Source of the DNA: Cercis canadensis
Taxonomy: Eukaryota; Streptophyta; Magnoliopsida; Fabales; Fabaceae
DNA length: 64,000 nt
Direction: 5' to 3'
NCBI GenBank assembly: GCA_003255065.1
Contig: QAOA01000112.1
Span: 314,392-378,391, forward strand
In this document: positions 1 through 11,277 of the stretch, piece by piece
Position numbering within the stretch: the stretch's first letter is position 1
Layout of the letters: each line of letters starts with the position of its first letter
The notes under the pieces: model-generated
What the model was told of the DNA's origin: nothing
Seen by the model: only the letters and a program-made list of their open reading frames with translations
The model's database searches: none
Translations under genes and position numbers: made by a program

Positions 1-901
1 GCACGAGGGTTCTTCCCATCAATCTTCACGGGGGACGGCTGCTGAGGTCATGGGCCTCGAACTTTATTCTACCGATTTAGTAGCCGGAGATCCTGATCAC
101 GCGAGTTGCTCATATTGGAATACTCGTTTTCTCCTCCAGGAAAGGGTTGACTCGATCCTGACGAAGGTGGACACGGACCGACTATCGAAGGCTCCGGTAG
201 ACATGCTACTATCATATCTGCTCTCGACTGCTACCAGGGAGCTAGCAATCGTTCGGAGCTTGCAGAAGAGAGCGGGGAGCCCGGACGTGTTGAAGAAAGC
301 TCAAGAGGTGGAAGCGAAGGCTCACAAGCAAGCGAGAGATGCGCAAAAGGCTTTAGAGGAGGCCAGGGCAGAGGTACAACAGCTTCGTGGCGAAAAAGAG
401 TCAATTTTGGCCATTAAAGAAGAGGCCGAGATTGAGATTAAAAAACTTCATAATGACGTGCTGGAGCTAGAAGTTTGTCACGAAGTTGGTACCAAAATTC
501 TGGAGGAGGCCCATGCCCGAGCATGCGAGGCGCGCGACTCTTTGCAGGAACTTCGGGTGTAGATGCGCTGACGAGTAAAGAAGGCTCGCCATGCCAAAAC
601 TAGGATGAGAAAGAGAGCTGAGGATAAATTGGAGAAGAATTTTGCTCTTACCTTTGAGCAAGGTTTTAAGAACGCCATTGATCAAGCTCGGCTGCAATTT
701 CCCGACCTCCGAGTTGGAGAGATGGACTGTTTTAAAATTGTTCGGAATGGGCAGCTGGTGCGAGATGATGAGGATGAGACTCCAATAGGCATAGATGAAG
801 ATGCTGATATTCGGGTTTCTGATTCCGAGGGGGATTATGACTCGGCCACAGAAGAAGAGATGTATGGGACCCCGGTTGTAGGGAGTCCCCCTCTTGAATA
901 G
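1..901 (+). pseudogene. antisense additional ORF (aORF) of the Tat-type element, 5' end outside window
   Basis: One reading frame is open from the window start to a TAG at 560-562. A TGA follows at 569-571, then the same frame continues to a TAG at 899-901. The first part is a long heptad-rich coiled coil rich in Glu, Ala, Lys and Arg (about 265-550). The last part is strongly acidic (about 765-890). It runs opposite to the gag-pol of the surrounding element and ends tail-to-tail with integrase. That arrangement is known for additional ORFs of plant Tat-lineage retrotransposons; their function is unknown and none is assigned here. The two closely spaced stops suggest this copy is dead. The ATG at 50 is not a convincing start, because the frame is open upstream of it. 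It could instead be a fragment of an unrelated host gene, which I consider less likely. Confidence 0.65.
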
Positions 902-1602
902 GGTACTCGTTGTAATATGTTTAATATAGCAATAGCTTTTAAATGTTTTAAGGTCGGGTTTTGATAATTATACATGAGAGAATGAGAATTGGATGGTCTA
1001 AAAGAAAAAAACAAACATAAGTTTTTACAAAGTAAATAAGACCATTTATTTTGGTTGCATGATTTGTATGCTACATGCGCGGATTTTTAAAGAGCATTCA
1101 ACTCTGCCTTTTTCGTTTGCACTTGTAATGGAGTTTGGTAACGGTGTTTGTAACCGGCTAAGGTTTGCACTCGCGATGGAGGTTGCAAACAAACAAACAA
1201 AAATCAGCTCGGTGTTTTTAACCGACTAAGGTTTGCACTCGTGATAGAGGTTGCAAACAAAATGTGAGCACGGTGTTCGTAACCGGCTAAGGTTTGCACT
1301 TGCGATGGAGGTTGCAAACAAACAAACAAACAAAAATGAGCTCGATGTTTGTAACCGGCTAAAGTTTGCAAAAGAGTGGGTGGAATGATATGTAGATTGA
1401 AAATATGTTATTGTTCATAGATTATGAGATTGGTTATATTCCAAGTTCTGGGGATGGGAAAACATTGCTCGGTTGCAAGTTTGTAGGCACCCTTCCCTAA
1501 GACTTCCTGTACTAAATATGGTTCTTCCCAATTTAGGGCTAGCTTGCCCTCGTCGAGGTGTTTCCTGGTGATGTCGGCTCTGCGAAGAACCAGGTCATCT
1601 TT
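902..1602. other. non-coding spacer between antisense ORF and pol of the Tat-type element
   Basis: This spacer has no convincing coding frame. It lies between the convergent ends of integrase and the antisense ORF and holds the tandem repeat at 1125-1375. The minus-strand reading of 1440-1602 still resembles the degenerate end of pol. Confidence 0.5.
1125..1375. repeat. tandem repeat, about 4 units of 61-71 bp
   Basis: A unit containing AACCGGCTAAGGTTTGCACT followed by a short GC-richer stretch and an (AAAC)n tail recurs. The string AGGTTTGCAC, or AAGTTTGCA in the last unit, occurs at 1161, 1229, 1290 and 1361. Unit length varies with the number of AAAC repeats. Short tandem arrays of this kind are common in the 3' untranslated part of Tat-lineage elements. 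Confidence 0.85.
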
Positions 1603-2604
1603 TTAAAAATTCCTTGGTCGGACTTTAGCATTATAGTACTGGGAGAGTCTTTGCTTGTAGGCTAACATGGTGAGTCTTGTTTTTTCTCTGTCCTCATCGA
1701 GTAGCTCAAGGTTGGTATTCATGGATTCCTGATTACTATCAGCGCTAAAGTGCGCTCTTCTCCAACTTGGTTCGCCGATTTCGACAGGTATCATGGCCTC
1801 GGCTCCATATGTGAGTTTATAGGGAGTTTCCCGGGTAGAAGTTTGCGGATTCGTTCGGTAGGACCACAAAACCCAGGGAAGTTCCTCAGTCCATCGACCC
1901 TTGGTATGGTCTAATCGCTTCTTCAAACCATCAAGAATGATTCGATTTGCTGCTTCTACTTGTCCATTTGCTTGTGGATGCTCGACCGACGTATAGTTTA
2001 ACCGGATGTGTAGCTCCGCACAAAATGCTCTGAACCCGGCATCTGTGAACTGGGTTCCATTATCAGTGGTTATGGTATGTGGGATACCGAACCTGCAAAT
2101 AATAACGGATTGGACAAACTTTTTAGCATTTTTTGCAGTTATGGCGGCCAAAGGTTCGGTGAGAAATCATTTTTGTCCGGGAGCCCGGGGGAAAGGACCA
2201 AGTAGGTCCAAACCCCATCGGCTAAAGGGCCATGGTTCGACCATTGTGAAAAGGTCGGATGATGGTGTGATATGAGTATGGGCAAATTTTTAGCATTTGT
2301 CACATTTCTTTAGGAGATTCGTGGCGTCCGCTCTCAGAGTCTGCCAGTAATAGCCAGATCGGAGAGCTTTGGATGCCAAAGATCTGGCGCCTATGTGATG
2401 ACCACATATGCCCAAATGAATTTCTCGCAATACGTAAAGTGATTGCTCTGGAGTCAGGCACTTAAGGAGTGGGGTACTGTACCCACGCTTGTATAGAGCT
2501 CCTCCCTCAATACAATAATTACAGGCGGTTCTTTGCAGCTTTCGGGCTTCGACCTTCTCAGTTGGGAGTTCCCCAGTTTGTAGGTAGCGTATAATCGGGG
2601 TCAT
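1603..2604 (-). pseudogene. integrase of the Tat-type element, broken
   Basis: The right part (2290-2604) encodes the N-terminal zinc-binding HHCC region, ending in KCDKC, just before a stop. The left part (1603-2151) encodes the DDE core: the second catalytic Asp is in TTDNGTQF and the catalytic Glu in HPQANGQVEAANR. Between them the first catalytic Asp segment (WGLDLLGPFPP-like) is readable near 2190-2240. The strand that normally links it to the ITAKN segment looks deleted or scrambled, and there are stops. The protein would join cDNA to the host chromosome; this copy cannot be functional as read. Confidence 0.85.
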
Positions 2605-4512
2605 CCACGATGATGCTTCTTGGTCGATGTTGGCTACCTCTTCGAGATTGGTGCTCGGACGTAAAATTGTCTCCTAGATGATCGTTTGGTTGTGGCCGGG
2701 CCTTTTGCTGCTGGCTAATTTAGAGAGGATGTCGACCCGGGTGTTCTCCATTCTTGGGACATGATGTATTATAAATTTCTAGAAACGGGAGATATAGGAG
2801 TTGGTAGTTGCCAGATATTTGACCATTAAGGGATCTTTTGCTTGAAAATTTCCCTTAATCTGACTTGTGACCAACTGTGAGTCCGTTTGGACTTAAAGAG
2901 TTTCGGCACCCAGCTTGAGGGCTAGGCGCAAGTCGGCTATTAATGCCTCATATTCCGCTTGATTATTAGATACCGGAAAATCAAAACTCATGGATTGTTC
3001 AATAATGACTTCCCCTGGTCCTTCAATGACTATCCCAGCGCCTCTTCCTTTTAGGTTGGAAGACCCATCTACGGAAAGTGTCCACTGAGGGGAACCTTCT
3101 GTTCGGGGGTCGCCTGTCCTAGTCATTTCGACTACAAAGTCAGCCAGGGCTTGGGCCTTGATTGCCCCCCTTGGCTCGTAATTTAATGAATGCTCAGAGA
3201 GTTCCACCGACCAACCCAACATATGCCCCGCAAGATCAGGCTTTTGGAGAATTTTCCGAATTGGATGGTCGGTTCGAATAGTTATTAAGTGATTTTGGAA
3301 GTACGGGCGCAGATGTCTGGCTGAGATGAGGAGTGCGTAAGCGATTTTTTCGATCTTGTGATATTTAAGCTCGGATGTTTGGAGGGCATGGCTGGTATAG
3401 TACATCGGGTATTGCATTTTGCCTTGTTCTCTGACTAGGGCTGAACTTACTACGTGCTCGCTGCTGGCCAGATATAGAAACAGAGTTTCACCTTGCTGGG
3501 GCTTAGAGAGGATAGGAGGTGAAGCCATGTATGTTTTTAACTGGTCAAATGCTTGTTGGCACTCGTCTATCCACTGGAAATGCTTGAGTTGCTTAAGGGT
3601 TTTAAAAAAGGGGAGTGCCTTGTCTGCGGATTTTGACATGAATATGGATAAAGCTGCAATTCTCCCGGCTAGCCTTTGAACGTCCCTTACTGTTTTTGGT
3701 GGTTCCATATTGATGATGGCTTGGCATTTGTTGGGATTTTCCTCTATGCCCCGGTGGGTTAACATGAAGCCCAGGAACTTTCCGGCTCCGACTCCAAAGG
3801 CGCATTTGGAGGAATTTAATTTCATATGATGCTTCCTGAGTTCGGAAAATGTTTCTGCTAAGTCTGCTAGGTGCTCGAGATCAGAGTTGGATTTAACTAG
3901 CATATCATTTACGTAGATCTCGACGTTTCTCCCTATTTGCTTTCTGAGTATTTTGTCGACCAGCCTTTGGTAAGTGGCCCCTGCATTTTTTAGCCCGAAG
4001 GGCATCACCTTGTAACAGTAGATAGCTTGCTCCGTGATGAAGGCTGTTTTTTCTTCGTCATCTGGGTGCATCCTTATTTGATTGTACCCGGAGTAAGCAT
4101 CCATGAAACTTAGGAGTTTGTAATCGGAGGCCCCATCTACTAGCTTGTCGATGCTTGGTAGGGGATAGGGTTCTTTAGGGCAAACTTTATTTAGGTCGGA
4201 AAAGTCCACACACATGCGCCATTTTCCGTTTGGTTTTTTCACCATGACCACATTGGATAACCAGGTCGCATAGGGTATTTCCCTGATGAAACTAGCGTCG
4301 AGTAACTTTTGTACCTCTTCTTCAATTGCCTTTCGTTTGTCGGGACCTACCACCCTTTTCTTTTGAGCTACTAGTTTAGAGCCCATATTTATAGCAAGTT
4401 TATGTGAGATGAAGTTAGGGTCAATAGCTGGCATATCGGCTGTAGTCCATGCAAATAGGTCGGCATTGGCTATTAGAAGCTCTGTCAATTTTGCAAGTTT
4501 CTCAGGCGGCAT
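2605..4512 (-). pseudogene. reverse transcriptase and RNase H of the Tat-type element, active site mutated
   Basis: The open part (2893-4512) begins in the protease-RT linker and contains the RT fingers and palm: KPNGKWRMCVDFSDLNKVCP, then SFMDAYSGYNQI, then VMPFGLKNAGATYQ. The connection domain and RNase H (WTLSVDGSSN; NNQAEYEAL) follow. The RT active-site motif reads Y-V-N-D instead of Y-V-D-D, with the changed codon at 3907-3909. This should abolish polymerase activity. RNase H and linker sequence continue with stops through 2605-2892 before integrase. Confidence 0.9.
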
Positions 4513-4587
4513 ACCCGATCCAATTTGAACTGTTTGCTCACTGCTATTGCCGATTTGAAGTGCTAAAAGATCTCCTTCTGGTGTAGG

Positions 4588-5277
4588 TCAGAGTTTCGTT
4601 TTTGATTCCCTGTTGTCGAGCTCTTTCAAAGAAACTTGATTATCTGTTTTTGGTTTTTCTGGGTAATGATGCTTTGGGGATTTTGAGTAATCGATGGCCA
4701 AGCTGGTATTATAGCATGTTCTGCCGAGTAACTGATTTCCTCGGGCCTGTCCGACTTTTTCGGACATAGTCGGAAATTTAAGGAGGAGGTGCTTCGTTGA
4801 GACGATAGCATCAATCTTGTTAAGAAAAGGTCGTCCTAAGATAGCATTATATGCTGATGGGCAATCGATGACCAAGAATCTGACCTCGGCACTAGTGAGG
4901 TCAGGGTATTCTCCTATGGTTGCTCGGAGAGGAATGGTTCCTCTCACCTTGACGTGGATTCCAGAAAAACCGACCAAAGTTCTAGGGTAGTGATCGAGGT
5001 TGGAAAAAGGAATTCCCAATTGCTCAAAAATGTGGTTAAAAAGGACGTCAGCCGAACTCCCTTGGTCGATGAGGACCTTCTGAATTTCATAATTTGCCAC
5101 GAAGCAAGAGATTACCACTGGGTCGTCATGCTCTTGGTCGATGGTTCCGTAATCCGTGTCTGAGAATGAGATGACTGCGGTGTTTTGATTTCTTGGGACT
5201 ACCTTGGTGGTATGAAAGACTTCTTTTTTGTGCTTCTCTGCGGCTCTTTTATGCCTTTTTCTTGAAGATCGGGACAC
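4588..5277 (-). pseudogene. aspartic protease region of the Tat-type element
   Basis: The retroviral-type protease motif VLIDQGSSADVLF is present, with the catalytic Asp in D-Q-G-S. Downstream are the LVGFSG flap-like segment and AILGRPFLNKI, the usual C-terminal motif of plant Ty3/gypsy proteases. It would process the gag-pol polyprotein. It is separated from RT by stops at 4513-4587. Confidence 0.85.
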
Positions 5278-6847
5278 TCCTCCTCTGGCAAAACCACCAG
5301 CGATGGTATGTATGGTTCCTATGGCGGTTCGTCTTGGATTAACTCTTGTCGCAGACGGGCTTCGTGAAGGAGACCAGCTGTTGCGCCTCTTTATGTTAAG
5401 GTCGGGCTTTCTTGGTGGAGACCTCTGAGCCTTGGTTCCTTTACTTGATGGCCGGGGACTTGGAATGGGAATGTCTGCCCTAAACCTCTACAGGTACCCT
5501 CTTCTTAAAAGGTCTTTAATGAGGTTTCGAAGATGTCTGCAATCGTCGGTGCCATGACCTCTGCCCTGGTGAAAGGCACAGTATTTTTCTTTGTCAGAGC
5601 TTACGTCTCCTTTTGGTTGAGGGAGGCTTGCGAGTTTGGTTTGGCATATTTCTTCTAGAACTCAAGCTCTTGATTGATTTAAGGGAGTGAAAGCCTCAAA
5701 ACGTGGTCGGAGGGGAGACTTTTCTTGGCGAGTTGGTTTACGATCATCTTGAGGTTTTTTCTCTTTACCTCTGCTTTTTTTCCGACTGACCTAATACCTC
5801 TTCCAAATTTATGTGTTTAGCTGTTAGAGTGAGTAGTTCGAGAAGGTTATTGGGAGGATAAAGCGTCAGGTTTTAGTGTAGTCGTCCTGGTCGGAGACCT
5901 ACCTGTATTGCATGCATGGCTACAGAATCTGTTAGATTTTGGATTTGCAGGGAAAGCTTTGTGTAACGGTTCATGTAGTCTTTCAGAGATTCAGTTTCTT
6001 CTTGCTTTAGTGTGGCAAAAATCGCTGAAGACCGCTGATGAGTTATGCTTGTAAAAAAGTGAGCTTGAAGGAGTTCAGACAGCTGATCAAAATTTGAGAT
6101 GTTGTTCGGTGGAAGGTTAGAAAACCACTGGAGTGCTGCTCGGCGCAGAGTGGTAGGGAAAGCTCGACACATGATTTCGTCACAACTGCTTGTCAGTAGC
6201 ATAATGGAATTGTAGTTTTCCAGATGCTCCCTGGGGTCTGTCAGACCGTCAAACGGTTCGAGCTGGGGTTGTCTATATGTAGTTGGTATGGGGTAATCAA
6301 TTGTATGTTGAGAAAAAGGGTTTCTTCCCACCTTCTTGACTTTTTCCGGTGCGAGTGAGGGGGTCTGAGGGGAGCCACTGCTATGGGTATGTAGACATGA
6401 GGAGACAGCGGGACTATCCAGAGGGTTAGTCGGGATATCTGTGGTGAATCGGGATCCACTAATTGTGGCTTCGACAGAAGGTTGATAGAGTGAGCGTCCG
6501 AAGGATTCAGCTTGGTGTGTACTGGCGGCTTTTTTGAATTCAGCCAGCTCGGCCCTGTCTGCAAGGCGCTCTTTTTTTAGGTCCTGAATTTCTTGCATGA
6601 GGAGGCAGAGAGTATCTCCAATTTGTACAGGATCTCCGAACTGCCCGGGAGGCGTTTCCCGAGGAAGTGCTTCTGGGGTAGGCCCGAGATTGCCCGTTGC
6701 TTGGGTTCTACGAGGTGATGTCCTTGTGCTCGGAGGTGGGGGAGGTGGTTCTTTAACCGGTGTGAGTACACGTTCTTTGATATAGGATGGGATCGTTGGG
6801 GTAGATGGGTCATCCATGCCCATCATGCTAAACTCAGGATCAGCCAA
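5278..6847 (-). pseudogene. gag of the Tat-type element
   Basis: The start is the ATG at 6845-6847, about 40 bp inside the primer binding site. A proline-rich N-terminus (VKEPPPPPPSTR) is followed by the capsid-like retrotransposon-gag domain (ALQWFSNLPPNNISNFDQLSELLQAHF and following) at about 5880-6250. The frame breaks near 5873. Beyond it, at about 5500-5595 on the minus strand, is a Cys/His cluster (CAFHQ-GRGHGTDDC) of the sort seen in Tat-group gag. The protein would form the virus-like particle. Confidence 0.8.
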
Positions 6848-6886
6848 TGAGATTTGTAGGTGTTTTTAAGGGAAAAGAAGTTTCGT

Positions 6887-6904
6887 TTCCCACAGATGGC
6901 GCCA
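6887..6904 (-). other. primer binding site of the Tat-type element
   Basis: On the minus strand, two bases after the LTR end, the sequence reads TGGCGCCATCTGTGGG. It begins with the TGG that pairs with the tRNA CCA tail. The exact tRNA was not determined. Confidence 0.75.
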
Positions 6905-6906
6905 AA

Positions 6907-7250
6907 TGATGATGCCTAAGCAGGAGGTTGGGCGGGATCACCGAGGTCGGTGGCCGACTTTGACTAGTGAGTATCCGAGTTCTCGTGGACAAAGCTACCG
7001 GGCCGGGTTTGTATTTCCGGGCTCCGAAGATTAAGTCAGATCAGTTCGGTCTAAGAAGGATAATAACAATTGTAGACAAGTGAAAATGATTCAGTACCTC
7101 GTTTCCGTATTGGGTCATGGGCTATTTATAGTAAATAGGAGACATGACCTGGCGGGTCGGGGAATGTGCGACCCGTTAGGATTTGGGCCTTCTGGTTCAT
7201 AGATTGGTTTGGGCCTCAAGGTGTTTGGCCCATATTTTGGGTCTACTACA
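6907..7250 (-). repeat. 5' LTR of the Tat-type element (344 bp)
   Basis: In minus-strand reading it starts with TGTAGTAGACCC at 7250 and ends CATCATCA at 6907, directly before the primer binding site. It contains a TATA box and is flanked at 7251 by coding sequence of a DEMETER-like exon. No partner LTR is in the window. Confidence 0.75.
7122..7131 (-). promoter_or_regulatory. TATA box in the Tat-element LTR
   Basis: The minus strand reads CTATAAATAG within the LTR, about 215 bases before its 3' end. This is the expected U3 core promoter position. Confidence 0.6.
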
Positions 7251-8700
7251 GAAAGCTTGATCGTCCCAAAGTCAGCATTGATGAAGAAAGCTTGAGAGTC
7301 TGGAAATTGCTTAGACATGGAAATGTGGATGAGGAGACAGACTCAAAAAAGCACAAGTATTGGGAGGAGCAAAGAAAGGTTTATAAGAAATGGGTTCAAT
7401 CATTTATCCGTATAATGCATCTCACCCAAGGTACGTTTTAGATTTAAATTTTATTTATTTATTTACTACATTATTATTATGTGTTCAAGTTTCTTGTTAT
7501 CATATCTGCATGTAACTTTATTTGGTATTTTATTCTCAGATTTGAGTTTTATGGTCTTAGCTCTTTTGCTTAAGGATCAAGTTCTAATTTATCTACAGTA
7601 CTGGGTGGAGCATTACTTTTCATGTCCATAGTATGCTTATCGCTGGCAGTTCTACTCTTTTTCTCAAGTCATTGAAGACGAACTTGAACAATAGAATTAT
7701 TATGCTCGTTTTCATTTTGCTGCACTTTTTTCTTTTCTCTATTTACTAATTGCTGCACTCACAGTAAATTTATAGTGAAAATATTGAGTTTCTTAATTTG
7801 TTTAAATGTGTGATAAACACATGTGTTGATAGCAAGTCTATAAACTCTACAAGTAATAGGCAGTTCTTATTGTGGAAAGATTCTGTTTTGGACTCTGTAA
7901 TTGGAGTGTTTTTAACCCAAAATGTTGCTGATCATCTGTCAAGGTAAGTTAATTGAGTAGGTTCATTGACTAGATTTTATGAAATTACATTTGTTGGGTT
8001 TTTTTATCTTTAATCTTTTTCTTTATTATTGTCCACAGCACTGCTTATATGTCACGAGCTGCAAGGTTTCCTATTCAAAAAAAAAATAGCAACGAAGATA
8101 GAGAAACTCCTCATTGGAAGTAGTACAGGTATCCTTGGTAATGCACATTGGAGGATTTTTCTGAAAGTAAAAAATTCAGAGACTCTTACAAAGTTACAAT
8201 TGAGGATTTTTCAGATTTTCATGATTCCTTGAGAATTAAAAAGACCAATGGTAAAGGAACGGCCAACAACTCAAGAAAACCAGCAAAGTCTCCTGGCATA
8301 ATTTTTGGCAAGAAGAAGTCAGCCATTCCAAGGAAAAATACGAATGAGGAGGAAAAAGAAAAATAAATAAAAGAAAAGCAACAATGGGAGGAATTAAGAA
8401 AAATGTACACTAGATGTGGCACGACTGATAGCAACATGGATTCAGTTAATTGGGAAGCAGTAAGGCAAGAAGGAAAAGAAGCAATTGCTGAAGCTAATAA
8501 ATGTTGTGGTCAACATAATGTTATTGCAGACCGAATACTGGAATAAAATATTTAATTTAATTTTCAATAATTGAATGTTATTATAGCCCTCAAGTTGTAT
8601 TACTAAACTAATTATATATTTGCAGGCTTTTCTTAATAAACTAATGGAAATGCATGGAAATATTAATCTTGAATGGTTAAGATACGCTCCACCCTAAAAA
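7251..8700 (+). pseudogene. DEMETER/ROS1-like 5-methylcytosine DNA glycosylase, 5' visible exons (broken)
   Basis: The exons match the glycosylase domain region of the DEMETER/ROS1 family. Exon 7251-7430 contains EESLRVWKLL, KYWEEQRKVY and SFIRIMHLTQ and ends at a GT donor. Exon 7860-7943 contains WKDSVLDSVIGVFLTQNV-ADHLS. The exon from 8039 begins with the TAYMSRAARFP block and runs to about 8545, including NWEAVRQEGKEAI. The exon from 8626 contains FLNKLMEMHGNINLEWL. Members of the family remove 5-methylcytosine from DNA. This copy has in-frame stops (one soon after 8039, others near 8365 and 8694), and the exon end near 8540 lacks a GT donor. Exon order and spacing suit an old gene, not a processed copy. 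Upstream exons are displaced by the Tat-type element. Confidence 0.85.
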
Positions 8701-8745
8701 GTAAAGTAAGTCACTTATATAAGAGATTTTTAAATATTTAGGATT

Positions 8746-8947
8746 TTTTTTTTTTTTTTTTTTGTTTTCCACANTTTTTTTTGGTTTTCCACAAGGTGGT
8801 TCCCACATTTGTTGTGTGAGACTAATCATCGCTCAGACTTCGGCATATGCCCTAGCCATTGGTACAGTCACTAGTGTTTCTAGTAGGGTTCGAACTTTTG
8901 ACATTATTTCAGAATTCGCCTCACATGGAGCTCAGTTTGACAACTGA
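8746..8947 (-). mobile_element. tRNA-derived SINE, 3' part (split by LTR element)
   Basis: On the minus strand the body ends in a long A-run (T-run on +, from 8746). An internal promoter B-box-like AGTTCGAACCC lies on the minus strand near 8885-8896. The 13-bp string AATATTTAGGATT flanks it at 8733-8745 and recurs at 15881-15893, after the matching 5' piece of the SINE. It is therefore a target duplication of the whole SINE plus its later LTR insertion. An N at 8774 lies near the poly(T). Confidence 0.7.
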
Positions 8948-9686
8948 TGAAGCGTTACCTTAGATTTTTGATGCCAAGGTACAGATTGTTTAGTAAGAAA
9001 CCGAGGATTGTCTTAAGAATTCAATAGGATTTTGATCGCCACAAGTCACCTTGATAAGATTAGATGTAGTTCTTTGCCTAAGAACAAAGGGAAGCTCTCA
9101 ACTTTGGAGAAAACTTAAATATCATTAATCATTCAACATGAGTTTGACAAACGCATATGACCTTCTCATATAAGAGGTGACCAACTTAAGTTAAAAATCC
9201 TAAACAAAGACTAAAATGCATAAAATCTAATTAACCACTAAAGGTCCACGACCTAACAAGATTAGGTCCAATTAAACATAAACAACTTAAATCCAAAATA
9301 AACTAAAGACTTGGCCCAAGGACCAAACTAACTAAGACACGGTCCAAGGCCCAATATCCTAAATAAAATTGAATAAAGATAAGGCCCACCAATGCATCTG
9401 CTCCATGCGAATTAGGCTCAAACTTGAACTTCAAGTCTCATGCTATTTGGCCTCAAGACTTTGGCTCCAAGGTGGGTTAATGCCTCCTTCAACACAAGTT
9501 AGGAACGTGATCCACTTAGGCTTTGAATCAAGCCCAACTATAGTATCTTTAACCTGTGCCTCCACAACTAAGCCCTGCAACGCCTCTGTCATGTGTTTAG
9601 CCTTACCTCTAGTCATCGGACCTCCAACTCCTTGCAAGGGATCTTGGGAACGGCTAGGGTTAGGCCTTGAGCTACCTTGATCTCCA
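8948..9686 (-). repeat. 3' LTR of the CRM-like element (739 bp)
   Basis: The plus strand starts TGAAGCGTTACCTTAG and ends GATCTCCA next to the purine tract. It aligns over its full length with 15143-15858 with small indels. It includes the last part of pol (stop at 9443). Confidence 0.85.
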
Positions 9687-10696
9687 TTTTCTCCCTCCTC
9701 GAAAGGATTCGTCCTCGAATCAAAAGCATCACCTGCATCTAACAACGACAAATCAATCACATTAAAAGTAGCACTCACATTACCATACTCACTCGGTAAA
9801 TCAATCTTGTAGGTGTTGTCATTGATCCGTGCCAACACTTGAAAAGGCCCATCTCCCTTAGGGTGCAGCTTAGATTTCCTCTGAATCGGAAACCTTTCCT
9901 TTCTCATATGAACCCAAACCCAATCACCAGGTTCAAAAACAACTCTGGTGCGGCCTTTATTGGCCTGTCTCGCATACTGCTCACTCTTCTTCTCTATGTT
10001 AGCACGAACCTTGGCATGCAAATCCCTAATAAATTTGGGCTTATGCTTACCATCAAAATTAACAAAGTCATTAGTAGGCAAAGGTAAGATATCCAAAGGA
10101 GTTAAAGTATTAAAGCCATAAACAATCTTGAAAGGAGAATAAGCAGTAGTAGAATGAATAATTCTATTATAAGCAAACTCCACATGTGCCAAAGATTTCT
10201 CCTATTGTTTCAAATTCTTATGCATAATAGCACGCAATAAAGTAGAAAGTGTCCTATTAACCACCTTAGTTTGTCCATCCGTTTGAGGATGAGCAACTGT
10301 AGAAAACTGAAGCTTAGTCCCTATTCGACCCCATAGGGTATGCCAAAAGTGGCTTAGGAACTTAACATCTCTACCACTTACTATAGTTTTAGGTAATCCA
10401 TGCAAGTGCACTATCTCCTTAAGGAACAAATCAACAATATGTGTTGCATCATTGGTTTTGGAACATGCAATGAAATAAGCCATTTTACTAAACCTATCAA
10501 CAATCACAAATATGCTATCCTTACCACTTTGAGATCTAGGAAAACGTAAGACAAAATCCATGGATATATCAATCCAAGGCTGACTAGGCACGAGCAAAGG
10601 TGTATAGAAACCATGTGGCATGACTTTAGATTTAGCCTGTTTACAAGTTATGCATTTATCACAAACAGAAATCACATCATGCTTCATGTGAGCCAA
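9443..10696 (-). pseudogene. integrase of the CRM-like element, C-terminus inside the LTR
   Basis: Segment 10202-10696 holds the zinc-binding end ([12 protein letters not shown]) and the catalytic core: [13 protein letters not shown] with the first Asp, a degraded second-Asp site (IVSGRDVKF), and [15 protein letters not shown] where the catalytic Glu is normally found in GQTEVVNR, here read K. Segment 9443-10192 holds the core end and C-terminal domain (AHVEFAYNRIIHSTT; GDWVWVHMRKERFP; FNVIDLSLLDAGD). A stop near 10199 separates them. The last 81 or so codons lie inside the 3' LTR. Confidence 0.85.
9687..9700 (-). other. polypurine tract of the CRM-like element
   Basis: The minus strand reads GAGGAGGGAGAAAA directly before the LTR start TGGAGATCAAGG. 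The tract lies within the pol coding sequence. Confidence 0.7.
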
Positions 10697-11277
10697 TAAA
10701 AATGTTCATGCAATATGTTCAATGTCTTTTTCACACCAAAATGCCCCATTAGGCCACCTCCATGAGTTTCTCTAACTAACACCTCACGCATAGAACACAT
10801 AGGCACACACAATTTATCTTTCTTGAACAAGTACACATCATGTCTATAATAATCTCCATAAGCATACTTTGCACACGAGTCCCATACTTGACCAAAATCA
10901 GCATCATTGACATACAAGTCCTTAATAAATTTGAAACCAAGCAATTTCATATGCAAAGAAGTAATCAAGACGTACCTCCTAGATAAAGCATCAAGTGCGG
11001 CATTTTCCTTTCCAGTTTTGTACTTAATCACATAAGGAAATGTCTCAATAAACTCTAACCACTTGGCATGCCTCTTGTTAAGCTTACCTTGGGATTTCAA
11101 GAACTTCAAGCTCTCATGATCAGAATAGATGATGAATTCTCTTGGCCATAGGTAGTGCTGCCATGTTTGTAGAGTTCTCACAAATGTATAGAGTTCTTTG
11201 TCGTATGTGGGATAGTTCAATGCTGCCCCGCTAAGCTTTTCACTAAAATAGGCAATTAGTTTGGAATCCTGCATCAA
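10684..11277 (-). pseudogene. RNase H and integrase N-terminus of the CRM-like element
   Basis: RNase H of the Ty3/gypsy type: [26 protein letters not shown], then [26 protein letters not shown], then [10 protein letters not shown]. It runs into the integrase zinc-finger region ([16 protein letters not shown]). It overlaps neighbouring fragments in other frames, which marks frameshifts near 10690 and 11275. Confidence 0.85.

Larger units (their letters stand above)
1..7250 (-). mobile_element. Tat-type Ty3/gypsy LTR retrotransposon, 3' end missing
   Basis: On the minus strand the order is 5' LTR (6907-7250), primer binding site, gag, protease, RT, RNase H, integrase, then a 3' region with an additional gene on the opposite strand. 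RT-RH before integrase makes it Ty3/gypsy. The gag and protease style and the antisense additional gene between pol and the 3' LTR point to the Tat/Retand group. The 3' LTR lies to the left of the window. Many in-frame stops and a mutated RT active site show it is not autonomous. It abuts an exon of a DEMETER-like gene at 7250/7251, so it probably inserted into that gene; the matching left junction is outside the window. Confidence 0.85.

Noticed and set aside
1125-1375. Regular repeats as a possible CRISPR array
   Set aside because: The units lack unique spacers of constant length. The host is a plant and the repeats lie in a retrotransposon 3' region.
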